From Phaeoceros laevis (Eukaryota; Anthocerotophyta; Anthocerotopsida; Notothyladales): a stretch of 28,779 bases of DNA. The stretch lies in the NCBI GenBank assembly GCA_049999765.1, contig JBNGIQ010008479.1, forward strand, positions 1 to 28,779, written 5' to 3'. The notes beneath the pieces are model-generated. The model saw nothing but the letters and a program-made list of their open reading frames with translations. It ran no database searches and was not told the origin of the DNA. How positions within the stretch are numbered: the stretch's first letter is position 1; every line of letters starts with the position of its first letter. Made by a program: the position numbers and the translations under genes. Shown one piece after another: positions 1 to 9,443 of this stretch.

Positions 1-430
1 TTTTAGGGTAGCCGCCATTAGGTTTCATCTCATGAAACAAATTTTTAGGGCACTCTTCATTTTGTAGAAAGTCAAGTTAACTTTTTCATTTTGAAGGTCC
101 CTGATTAGGGCACTCTTCATTGAAGAAAGTAACTTAAATTTGTGTGTTGAGTTGGCACCATTTTAGGGCACGTTTCATGTGAAAAAGCACAAGTACTTTT
201 TCATGGCTAACTTTTAGCTTGCAAGAGTTTATTTTGAGTGTGGAAATGACTCAAAAGGCCCTTTATGTTTCATATGTACAGGTGTTTTGTAAGGTTGCTT
301 TTCATCCTTGTGTTGTCTGGCATTCTAATTGCCATCTAATGTTTGTGTCTACCTCCACGCTATGGGAAGGAGGGAAGGAAGGAAGGAAGGAACTTTACTA
401 AGTGCTCTTGAAAAGCTTCTGTTTGGGGAT
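1..430. repeat. Degenerate ~60-bp spaced repeats, then a GGAA microsatellite
   Basis: A block of the form TTTTAGGGCAC followed by TTTCAT or CTTCAT recurs at about 42-60, 103-120 and 161-178, with a weaker version at 1-27, giving a spacing near 60 bp. The intervening bases are AT-rich and poorly conserved. A short (GGAA)n run lies at about 365-393. No credible coding region is present. This may be decayed satellite or transposon-derived DNA, but I see no terminal repeats or coding remnants to decide. Confidence 0.45.
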
Positions 431-574
431 GCTTGTTTCCAAGAGCTAGTGTCTTTGTGGTGATTACAGAACCTACATGGTTCCTACAGAACCTACATCA
501 CCACCTGTATGTGCGATTCACAGACGAAGGTTGCCTGGCAAAAATAAGACCTGACAAGTACTATTTCTACCAAG

Positions 575-824
575 TTTTCCACCTAGAGAATGAAAACCGG
601 AATTGCCGGTTTAGGCTCCTATTTTCCCTTCCATCTTCAACCATACTTCCCTTTTTCATCTTCAACCGTTTGATGGAAATTACAAGTCCCAGGAATCCCC
701 TTCATCTTCAACCGTGATAGAAAGTAGTACACTGATTCCTGCAAATCCTATTGCCAGTAAATCTTTCCACCTAGAGAATGAAAACCGGAATCGCCGGTTT
801 CTGCTCCTAATGTCCATTCCATCT
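575..824. repeat. 62-bp direct repeat pair carrying a small palindrome
   Basis: Positions 575-636 and 763-824 are near-identical copies beginning TTTCCACCTAGAGAATG. Each copy contains a 7-bp inverted repeat, AAACCGG then 5 bases then CCGGTTT. Between the copies, TTCATCTTCAACCGT occurs twice (around 655 and 700). This is probably a fragment of a dispersed repeat family; no gene is associated with it. Confidence 0.65.
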
Positions 825-2893
825 ACGACGATGGTCGTTCAATAGGGCCAAAATGCCACGAATTTCCGAGAACCAGACACTGATTCCTGAGGATGGGAAA
901 CCGCCTAGGCGCCAGCCTGGCCCCGCGCCTTGGATAGATAGGTTTCTTTTACTCTTCTTGCCATCGTCTTGGCGCCTGGAGCAGCAGGCTTTTGAGAGGT
1001 CTGGTCCCTGCTGCTGCAGCTGCGGAGCTTAAAGAAGATGGACCTTCCCAGCAGGCAGGCAGGCAGGCAGCATGCATGTTAGCTATCTGCTTGGCCCCTT
1101 CATCTCCCAACATGTCTGACAACAGCAGCCTGTGGCGCTGTTTGTTTGTTGTCACTGACAAGGTTGGGTGATGAAGGGGCCAAGCATATAGCTGAGATGA
1201 TGAGCATGTGAGCACGCAGGAGGAAGAGAGGGATGGAGGAAGCGAAGACAGGATGGACGAGGCTTTGCACCAGTCGGCAGGCTGGAGGTGCAGCAGAAGT
1301 CGGCAGCGGGGCGAAGAGGCGAGACGGGAGGAGAGCGGATGATTGGCGGAACGAGAGCACGCAGGAGAATTTGGCTGACGGCCATGGCTTGAACATCATC
1401 CTGAGGTAGGGTTGCGGAATCTCAAAGCTCGCACTGCCTTGCGTCAAGTTCGTTATGCACCTGTATCTCATGGCCCGGCTGGTAGCCAAGATAATGCCTT
1501 GGTGAGGTTCTTTTGAATTTGGGAAGGCTTGTCGCGCCTGACGGTCTGTTGCTGGGATCCGTGTCAGCCTCAAGGCCATCTCTTGAGGTTCTTGCACTCT
1601 CCGGCTATCGGGGGAGGGGAGTGACTAGATTGTGACCTTCAGTGCGCAGATGAAAGAAAGCACTGTCTACCAAGTAGCAGCAGAATCGAAGTTGATGTGC
1701 GCATCTTGGAATTTGGAATCTCTCTGCAACCCTAGTAAGGAAGGGCATCTTTCTTGCACAGAAGCTGACCTGCTGCACTTTCATGCAGGCACCATCTGCG
1801 CTTGGAGGTAGCTGGAATTCCTTCGTGTGGTTTGTTAATGACTGCAGAATCAAGGAATCGCCTTCCAAGTCCTCTGCTGACTGCTGAAGTTAGTTTTTTT
1901 TTTCTTGGCACATGCGGAGGCGTGGAACTCTCCAGTTACGGTTCTCTACCCGAGAGCAGGCCGAGTCAACCTGTGGGCGGAGCAAAATTCTGGAATCTGC
2001 AATGTTCCTCTCGTGTGCAGGAACAATGTGAACAATTTGCTGTTTGCCCACCTCATGAATCTCTGCCGAAAGCCTGCTTTGCTCTTGCATGGAGGGTCCA
2101 GGAGGGGGTCCCATCGGTTCTTTCTGCAGATAACTCTCCATTTGCACTTTTTCCAATGGAAGATTCTCGGTTCACAAAACGGCCTTGTGGCGTTTTGTCT
2201 ATCCCAGGAGATGGCACTATTCCATGTACTTCCTCCTAGGATACTGGCTATATGTATCCCCCAGCAAGGTTGATGTGGTGCAGCTGCAGCAACTCACACA
2301 AGACTGAGGAGGAAGAGGAAGAAGCAGCAGAAAAGTACTCTTCTTGCAGCGCTTGGACACACTTTGTGGAGAAAAGACAATCGGAACCGCAAGCCAAATC
2401 CGGTGAAGACAGGCCAATGAGAAGACGGCAAGTCCTTCCTAGGACATGGCCGTTTTGATTGGTTGAGGACAGGAGGTGAAGCGAGAGCAGCCTGGATTAC
2501 CGAAAGCTAGTACGTTTCTCCATCATGGTGGCAAGAGCGAAGGAAGCAAAAGCATTGTCCAGCTACCAAACTCCAACCTCTGTACATTCATTCTGGTGAG
2601 GTAAGTGAAGTATGGCAATGGATGTTTTTTCCTTTCAGTGTGTTTAGCGAGTGGTGTTCCCGGAGTGGTGCTCCGTTCCAGTTGGCTTGTTCTCGGTCGT
2701 AGGAGCTCGCTTCGTTCACTACCAGCTTGCGCTGTTTCTCGTCTGTCTCTCGACTGTCGCACTGTGGCCTCTCTGTCTCTCGATTGTCGCACTGGGGTCG
2801 TCTGCTCATCAACTGGGATCCTCGTGTTGCAGCAGCAGCAACAACAACAGCAGTACCAGAGAGGGTCCTGCTCCTGACCCGCCCCGCGTGAGG
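825..2893. other. Gene-free stretch upstream of the first zinc-ribbon gene
   Basis: No protein in any frame resembles a known family. The open frames here (for example at 1100-1597 and 1802-2239) lack domain features or supporting context. Visible items are a (CAGG)n run at about 1051-1070, a long foldback at 1080-1194 described separately, and a 30-bp tandem duplication at about 2742-2800 in which CTGTCTCTCGA(C/T)TGTCGCAC is repeated. The last few hundred bases probably include the promoter and 5' leader of the gene starting at 2894. Confidence 0.5.
1080..1194 (+). ncRNA. Long imperfect foldback resembling a plant MIRNA precursor
   Basis: Positions 1080-1123 pair with 1148-1194 around a loop of about 24 nt. 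The core is a 17-bp perfect stem, TGCTTGGCCCCTTCATC at 1088-1104 against 1170-1186, extended on both sides with single mismatches and one 2-nt bulge near the loop. About 44 paired nucleotides per arm, few mismatches and a short loop fit plant miRNA precursors. I do not recognise the arm as a known conserved miRNA family. The sequence is also nearly symmetric on the other strand, so the transcribed strand is uncertain. A young inverted-duplication MIRNA or a MITE-like element are alternatives. Confidence 0.35.
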
Positions 2894-3303
2894 ATGAAGA
2901 AGCTGGCGAGGGCCAAGGCCAAGGACCGGCAAGCCACCAGCTCCGCCACCGGCAGCCTCCAAGACCTCGACTCTTCCCAGGACGACGACTCCACCACTTC
3001 CGCGCAGGTGAGCAGCATTCAATCGCCTGCCAGGGAATGCGCTTGCTCGCTTCTGAGGACTGTGACAATGGATTTCCGTCCACCCAGTGAGTCGCTCACA
3101 CTGACAGTGTTGCTTGTTCGCTCCTCCAGCAGATGCGGACGTGCACGCAGCGCAATCCCAACCCGCACCTGGTGCACTATTCCGACAGGAACGAGCTCCG
3201 GCGCATCTGCGTGGTGTGCGGCAAGAGGCAGCACTTCTACTGCCCGTCTTGCAACAGCTTCATGTGCCTGGGACCCTGCTTCGTCAAGCACCATTCTTCC
3301 TGA
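2894..3303 (+). CDS. Small piggyBac-type zinc-ribbon protein, copy 1 (two exons)
   Basis: The inferred gene model joins 2894-3007 and 3133-3303 across a 125-bp GT-AG intron and encodes 94 residues. The N-terminal 38 residues are basic at first (MKKLARAKAKDR) and then rich in Ser, Asp and Thr. The C-terminal part contains CVVC, then CPSC, then CLGPCF followed by HH. This spacing matches the zinc ribbon or cysteine-rich domain found at the C-terminus of piggyBac-family transposases. No DDE catalytic domain is present, so this is not a transposase. The start is chosen because the paralogue at 8944 begins with the same 12 residues while the sequence upstream of both ATGs is unrelated. The cellular role is unknown; zinc binding is expected, and DNA or protein binding is inference. 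Confidence 0.8.
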
Positions 3304-4929
3304 CCAACATCACCGCAATTTTGGTAGCAATTTGGAGTCTGTCCCAGCCGGTTGGCTGGGCTCAAGATTGTCGGATAGAGAAGAGCAGCGGCTTGGAAAT
3401 TACAATGTCTGCCTGTGTGCTCAGGAGCGAGCTCGAGGGCCCCGTTTCATGTAAACTGAATCCATGCCCACTTTCTCAGCAGGCTGACTGCTGTTTCGTT
3501 GCATTGCTTGCCCTCCGGTTGTGCTCCGATTTTGAATGTTTCGTTTCAGTTCCACACCCCTCTCAACATACTTCCCTCTGCTTTATCCCTCCCTCACAAC
3601 TACAGAGGGAGGCTTCTTTCCGTCACACGGAATTCAGTTGCTTGGAGCCGTTCGTCGTTTCATGAGGACAACGGGCAAGCCCACGATAGGATTTCGCATT
3701 CCATTCGATTCCTGAGCATTCAATGAAAGGAAAGTGCGCTCCTCCAGTCCTCGAGAACGATCCTAAGTGAACCTCTCCTCTCTTTTGCTGGTCATTTCGA
3801 TGGTCTAAGACTTGAATCAACTCCTACATTAATGCATTCACGTAATCCCATACACTTGCTCCTTATAGCTAGCTGGCTGGCTGATTGCCCGCTTCCTCGG
3901 ATGCTTCCTAATAAGTGATGTAAAGGAGGAGGAGGAGATCGAGGAAAAAGGTAAAGCAATGTGTATTTGCGGCAAGTGAGATCGATATCTAGTCAGCTGG
4001 CCTGAACGTTGGATTGGGAGAAGTGGTGCATTCAGTACGCATTGATGAAGGATGGAATATAATCGCTGGTTGCCAAATCTATAATAAGCAGGCTGGGTCC
4101 TGTGGCCAGGAAATGAATAATAATAAGCCCAGCCCCACAGGACCATCAGGGCCCCCATCCCCATCATCACGCCCTGCACTCTTTACGCTCCGAGGCGCCC
4201 TACATAATTAGGCGTGGCCAGGCCGACGGTAGACGTATGCGTACTGCCCTCCTTTCCTTTAAGCCTTCCCTTAATACCGCATTGATCATGATCTTAAAGC
4301 GCTGCACATGTGTGCCAACAAACCTGGTCAAACAACTCACTAACGCACATACTCCCAAGTATGGCCGGGCCAGGCCAGCCAGCCAGGATCGCATGAGTTT
4401 TCAAACCCGCCTAAATATTGCCACCTGCACCTCGCGCTAATTCGGGGACAGGGCGGCAGGCACAGCCTGAATCAGGAGGCCCGTCTCGGGCCGCGCCTGT
4501 TCCGCGCGCGCCACTTGCGTCCTATCCTTGGAAATGGTAAGCAATCATTCCCCACATGGATCTTCAGGTTGCAACTCGTGTAATGGAGCGCTGAGTTGAG
4601 AGGGATGGACGCAATTTCAACCTCCGTAGTCCACACACACTCTATCATTCCACACGCTTTGCTCCGCGCCAGGTGTACCCACCACCGCGCACATTTGCCA
4701 TGAAACCACCCCTCACATTTGCCATGAACCCCTGACACCACATCACCTCGTTTTTTCGCCCGGTACGCAACGCCCCTCCAAGCTCTTCCATAAGCAACCC
4801 AAGAGTCCCGATATGGGATGCATGTTTTGAGGCAGTCCAAACCGATTATGCCAATTTTATCTTCCTCGTAGCACTCCATAAGTTGCACTCTTGTAGTGTA
4901 AGTTGCACTCTTTTGGCGGTAGCTTAGCG
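3304..4929. other. Intergenic, no gene recognised
   Basis: The first few hundred bases are probably the 3' UTR of the preceding gene. The remainder has only short open frames without recognisable domains. Minor duplications are visible: CACATTTGCCATGAA twice near 4690-4726, and AAGTTGCACTCTT twice near 4871-4912. Confidence 0.5.
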
Positions 4930-6671
4930 AATGGATGAGTCTTGGGATTCCATGGAGACCGTTAACTTGTTTCCTCTACTACTATTACTACTATTACTAC
5001 TACTTATACCACCAACATAAATATGCACAAAAGTGTCCTCATCAAGCTTCTCTCTTATTATTGGTGCATTTGAGTTGGACCAATACTTTCTTCTGGGAGG
5101 CATGTGAGCGGTATAGGATTTACATTGGGTGGCAAGACTGCAGCCTTCACGGACAGCAAGGTAGCTTTCTTCCCAACTCCGAGGTCGTGAATTTAGCCCC
5201 TACACTACAACCGACTTGATTTTTTTTTCTATGTAGTAACATCTAAAGCAAGGAAACAAAGGAGGGCTACCACAGAGGAATCTGAGACTCGTGACGAAGC
5301 CTTGCCTTCTCCAAGGAATGCAAGGTTCACTGATAGACAAAAGTGACCAACATTTTTGCTTCAGCGAGAGCCTATGAGCTCACTTGTGAAGAAGAAGAAG
5401 GAAGCTCTTGCCGATCCAAAGGCGAAGAGTTGCTCTAAGTTACTGCCTAGGAACCATATTTGAGTCCGAAGTACAATGTGTGAGATTGCTAATGTTCAAA
5501 ATTATCCGAGATGAGGTTGACACTATTGTTTTGGATCTTGTTGAATGTGAATAGTGACTAGAGTTCGCACTTGAAGGTCCAAAGTGTAAAAGAAATGGGA
5601 ACATGAAGTAAGAGGAGAGATAAAAAATCCTTCTTTGTTAAAGTGCCCATGCCATGTTTGTTTTCAAAGCTTTGAATGAATGAATGGAAGTACGAACATG
5701 GTAACAACTTTTGGTGAGGAAGTTTACTTATTAGAAGGCTTCTTTCAACATGTATGCGTAATGTGGAATAGGACTATTGGACAAGCTTGAGTCTAGAGCA
5801 CATTTGCTCACTAGGCCATGACCTTTCTCACCAAGAATGAATGTGTCTTATATAGTCCTCAAAACTTGCTTGGAGAACTAATATTTGGCAGTGTGGTTGT
5901 CTTTAGCTCATGGCATGTTCAACAATGGAACTAATCATACTAAACAACAGCAATACCTAAAAACAAAAGTACCATCCTTTACACCAATGTACTAAGCACA
6001 TATGTGCTCATGTTGAACTTTGGATGCAAACATCAATATAGCCAACCAATTTGAAGGCTAATGACACATATGTGCCTAATAGACCTTAAGAGCGTTCATG
6101 AGTTCAAAATTGCTAGTTGAAGGCTTAACTACCGGGGGTGACCATGATAATTTCGTTGATGAATATTATTGGTACAAACATCATACCATCTTAATTCAAT
6201 AGCGGTTTGACACATAGCCAAGCAACATTCTTACATGGTATTGAGAATTTTAAAACTTATGTGTTGTGATACATTGTTATTAAGATGTATTTAATTGGGG
6301 CAAAACTCAAGTACCATAATCTAGAACATGAGTATGAATAACTTATCATCCGCATGAGACTATAAAGGCATGGGACTATAAAGCAACAACTTATATATAT
6401 TCAACATACACTTGACTGGTAAAATAGGTTTTTCAAGGACATAGAGCACACCTATGACCATACAGATTACATGAACCCCCTTACCATGTGAAGGTGGCCT
6501 TGGGTTCCATCTATGTGTCACATAGTGTTATGTCCTTGCTGTTATTTGGTTGTCATGCCAATTAAATCTATCATGATATCACCTACATACAAACATACAT
6601 ACCTTTGTGGAACATTGCTTACATGTGGAACATTGCTTAAAGTTAACATTGCTTACATGCTGGTCTAATGT
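4930..6671. other. AT-rich intergenic DNA with microsatellite and short tandem repeats
   Basis: A (TAC/TAT)n-like microsatellite lies at about 4973-5010. At about 6606-6660 the unit GGAACATTGCTTACATGT occurs in three diverged tandem copies. No coding frame longer than about 60 codons survives from 5220 to 6670, and base composition is clearly more AT-rich than in the flanking gene regions. This looks like old repeat-derived or neutrally decaying sequence; no transposon termini were identified. Confidence 0.45.
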
Positions 6672-8943
6672 TTGACATTAGCAATGGCGCCGGACATGTC
6701 CAACCAAGAGAATAGGTTTCAATCAGCTAACGAGCAACCCATACTATCCCATGGAAAGATGGCCTCCTGTTGTCTTTTCCCCGTTCGCATACAATCAAGC
6801 AGCTGTGGCCTCCACACCCGTAAAGCTTCAAAAAGTAGTACATGCCGCTTTGCACGCTGGCAAGCTGCCAGGAGCAGAAGTGTTTGCAGCGAAAGGAAGG
6901 TTCGAGCGGGCCCCAGGAGAGCCCTCGAATTAGCCAAATGTAGCTCTACAATCCCCCACCTGACGCCGCCAGGCACACGCGGCAGCCAAGTCGGACGCCA
7001 CGTTGGCGTCCCGTTAACTCATCTGCGAACCAGGCGGCACCACGCCACGCCCCCAAGATCGAAAGATCGAAACCGGGTGGGCCTCGCTGGGAGCTCCGAT
7101 TCCAGTGCCCCATTATTCCTCTCCGGCGCCGCCGATCACCAAGACGGGCTGCTGCGGACGGACGGACGATCTTCAACGGATGTCGGCGCGGTGGGATGCG
7201 GCGGGCTTGCCGGAGCGTGTCGTCTGGGGGGTACGACCTGCCTCCAGCAGCCTACCGGCCAGCGTATTTTAAAAATGCCCGACTGCCATATTTGTTTCCC
7301 GGCAATATATCGACTAAAGTGCGAGTATAGCCGGAACCAGTTCCGGCTATACTTAGGAAATTATACACCTGTCGGTATGTAGGCCTTACTTGAGCACTGC
7401 ATTTGCACACCACGCTTTAACCGGTAGTATTTGCCAGTAGAGGGCGTTTGACATACCAAGTCGCCAGTGAGGCGGTTGCGCCCCATCTAACCGGAAACCT
7501 GCAGGTTTGGGGGAGCCCTGCAGCCACACAACCGGTCACTGCAGGTTCCCGTCACCGTTCCGTTCCCCGGTCATTCATTCGGCGGTCCCACTGGCCGGAA
7601 ATAGGCGTGGCCGTCGGCCACGAGGCGCCTCGAAATAGCGGTCGGCGGCTCCTCTCATTAATTGCGCGGGCACCCTGGTTGACCTGTGCTCCAAAACGTG
7701 GCTGAGAAGGGTTTCGCCGGGCGAAAAAAGCTGCCAGCCGACTGCTGCCGGAAAACGGGCGCCGCAGGTCTTGATGATAACGGGCTGCCTAGGTATCCGC
7801 TCAATCATCACCCCCAGGTGGTTTAGTGGCATGAATTATATTATTATTAAGTACCGGCCAGCCAGTCGAGCTCATAATACAGTGCGTTGAACCTAAGCGG
7901 AGGGCGGAGGAAGAGGTTCTGTGAAATAAGTTGAAATAACGCTTTATTAGACTATGAGACGGACTGCGACTGGCCAGAAAATGTGAAGAGCGGAAGAAAG
8001 TGTCGAAAGTTTGAAACGAAATCATACCCAAGCACCTCGTCTGTTGTTTGGCGACAGACATCCGGCGTTGGTACATGATGCGACCGGTACAGGCAAAATC
8101 GTTGAGGACAACAACGGTATCCGTACGGCTGCTCCGTCGACACGAGATTGTGACGGAACGTCACGGAAGCAGGGCTAACGACTCGCAGAAAGTTGCAGGC
8201 CCGTTTCAGGCTGGCTCGCTTGGCTGGCTGGCGGGTGTGGGTTAATGGCCCACTCCGTCCCCTTGCGACAGGCTTCTGCTGCTGCTGGTTCACGACTGAC
8301 CCCGGTCCAAGGACGGGACGGAGGGAGTTGACGGCGGGAGGCGTGACGTGTGTACCGTACATGAAGAAAACGGGGAGGCCTGGCGAAAAAATCTCTACAG
8401 TATTATCTATCTGAAGTTCTGAACCTTATAGCCCGCTCGACAATTTATTGGAAGGCGGCTACCGTGCTCGGCGCAATTGCCTTATTACTGCGCTGCTGTG
8501 TCGCCAGGATCAAACACTTTCACCGCTCCCTCCCTCTTCTGGCCTCCCGCGAGCTCACACAGCTTCTTATTAGACCTCCTTTGCCTTACCTCTCCTTCAC
8601 ATCAGCTTTTCTTCCGTCCGCTAGCATTTCCGGCTCTCTGCTGCTCCTTCCTTCATTTCTTGCTCCTCTTGCTGCCGCTCTCCTTTCGCTTGCCGTCGCT
8701 GCGGCTCCTCTTCCGCTAACAGGAAACAGCCTCCTTCCTTATTGCCTGCAGTCGTTTCTCTTCTGGTGTTTTCATCGGGGCTGCTGCTCTGTTGCGTTGG
8801 CCCTGCCGCCGGTTTCTCTGCTCTCCGGCAGCATTCTGGCCTGGGACATCTGCCTGGAGCGGCGCTGCGATTTTTTCTGGCGGCGGGGCAGAATTGTGTG
8901 TTGAATTGCTTCCAGTATAGGTTCAAAAACCAGCGGCGATAAC
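6672..8943. other. GC-richer upstream region of the second zinc-ribbon gene
   Basis: Composition shifts abruptly to GC-rich near 6670. Open frames here (for example 6672-7382 and 7952-8362) have no recognisable domains and overlap on both strands, as expected by chance in GC-rich DNA. A perfect hairpin sits at 7324-7353. The segment from about 8530 to 8720 is pyrimidine-rich on the plus strand and probably belongs to the 5' leader or core promoter of the gene at 8944. Confidence 0.4.
7324..7353. repeat. Perfect 14-bp hairpin with 2-nt loop
   Basis: AGTATAGCCGGAAC at 7324-7337 is followed by CA and then its exact reverse complement at 7340-7353. It has no poly-T tail and no adjacent gene end, so a terminator role is not supported. 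It may be the core of a small palindromic element. Confidence 0.75.
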
Positions 8944-9443
8944 ATGAAGAAGCTCGCAAGAGCGAAAGCAAAAGACCGGGCCAGCAGCTCCGCTACCGGG
9001 AGCCAACAGGACAACGACTCTCACGATGACGATTCCTCCACGCACGAATCCGCCCCGGTAGGTTTGCAATTTTTCCGCTTCTTCACGGCACTCGCTTTGT
9101 TCCAGCTTTGCGTTCCACGAGGAGCTTGTGCTGATGTTCGTTTGCTCTCTGTTTGCAAGTACTGCTGCTGCTGTGCAGGCCGCATTCATTGCTTTCTTGT
9201 CAAAACTATGAGCATTTGTTTTGCTTCCTCTGTTCTCAAGTTCTCACGTGTTTGTGTTGTCCTCTACCGCAGATGAGAACTTGCGGGCCGCACAACGTGA
9301 ACCCGCACTTGGTGCACTATTCGGATAGAAGCGAGTTGAGAAGGATCTGCGTTGTCTGCAGCAAACGGCAACATTTCTACTGCCCCTCCTGCAACAGCTT
9401 CATGTGCCTCGGACCTTGCTTCGTCAAACACCACTCGTCCTGA
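8944..9443 (+). CDS. Small piggyBac-type zinc-ribbon protein, copy 2 (two exons)
   Basis: The inferred gene model joins 8944-9057 and 9273-9443 across a 215-bp intron (GTAGGT donor, CCGCAG acceptor). It encodes 94 residues in exons of 38 and 56 codons, exactly as in the paralogue at 2894. Exon 2 differs at 6 of 56 residues, all within its first 30 positions. The last 26 residues, including CPSC, CLGPCF and the final HH, are identical although 11 of those codons carry synonymous changes. Exon 1 again starts MKKLARAKAKDR and continues with a Ser/Asp-rich linker. The domain matches the C-terminal zinc ribbon of piggyBac transposases, without any transposase core. A tandem same-strand duplication about 6 kb apart explains the pair. 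Function is unknown. Confidence 0.82.

Noticed and set aside
1-180. TTTAGGG heptamers resembling the plant telomere repeat
   Set aside because: Only a few isolated occurrences about 60 bp apart, each embedded in a longer TTTTAGGGCAC...TTCAT unit; no tandem array.
1100-2239. Open frames of 120-165 codons on both strands
   Set aside because: They overlap each other in several frames, have no recognisable domain or splice support, and two of them run through the foldback at 1080-1194.
2651-3454. A 267-codon reading through the first zinc-ribbon gene
   Set aside because: It reads into the intron and then a wrong frame of exon 2; the spliced two-exon model is supported by the paralogue at 8944.
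4091-4147. Possible hairpin GGTCCTGTGG / CCACAGGACC
   Set aside because: The complementary segments are in swapped order (GGCTGGG then TCCTGTGG against CCCAGCC then CCACAGG), so only one short stem can form at a time.
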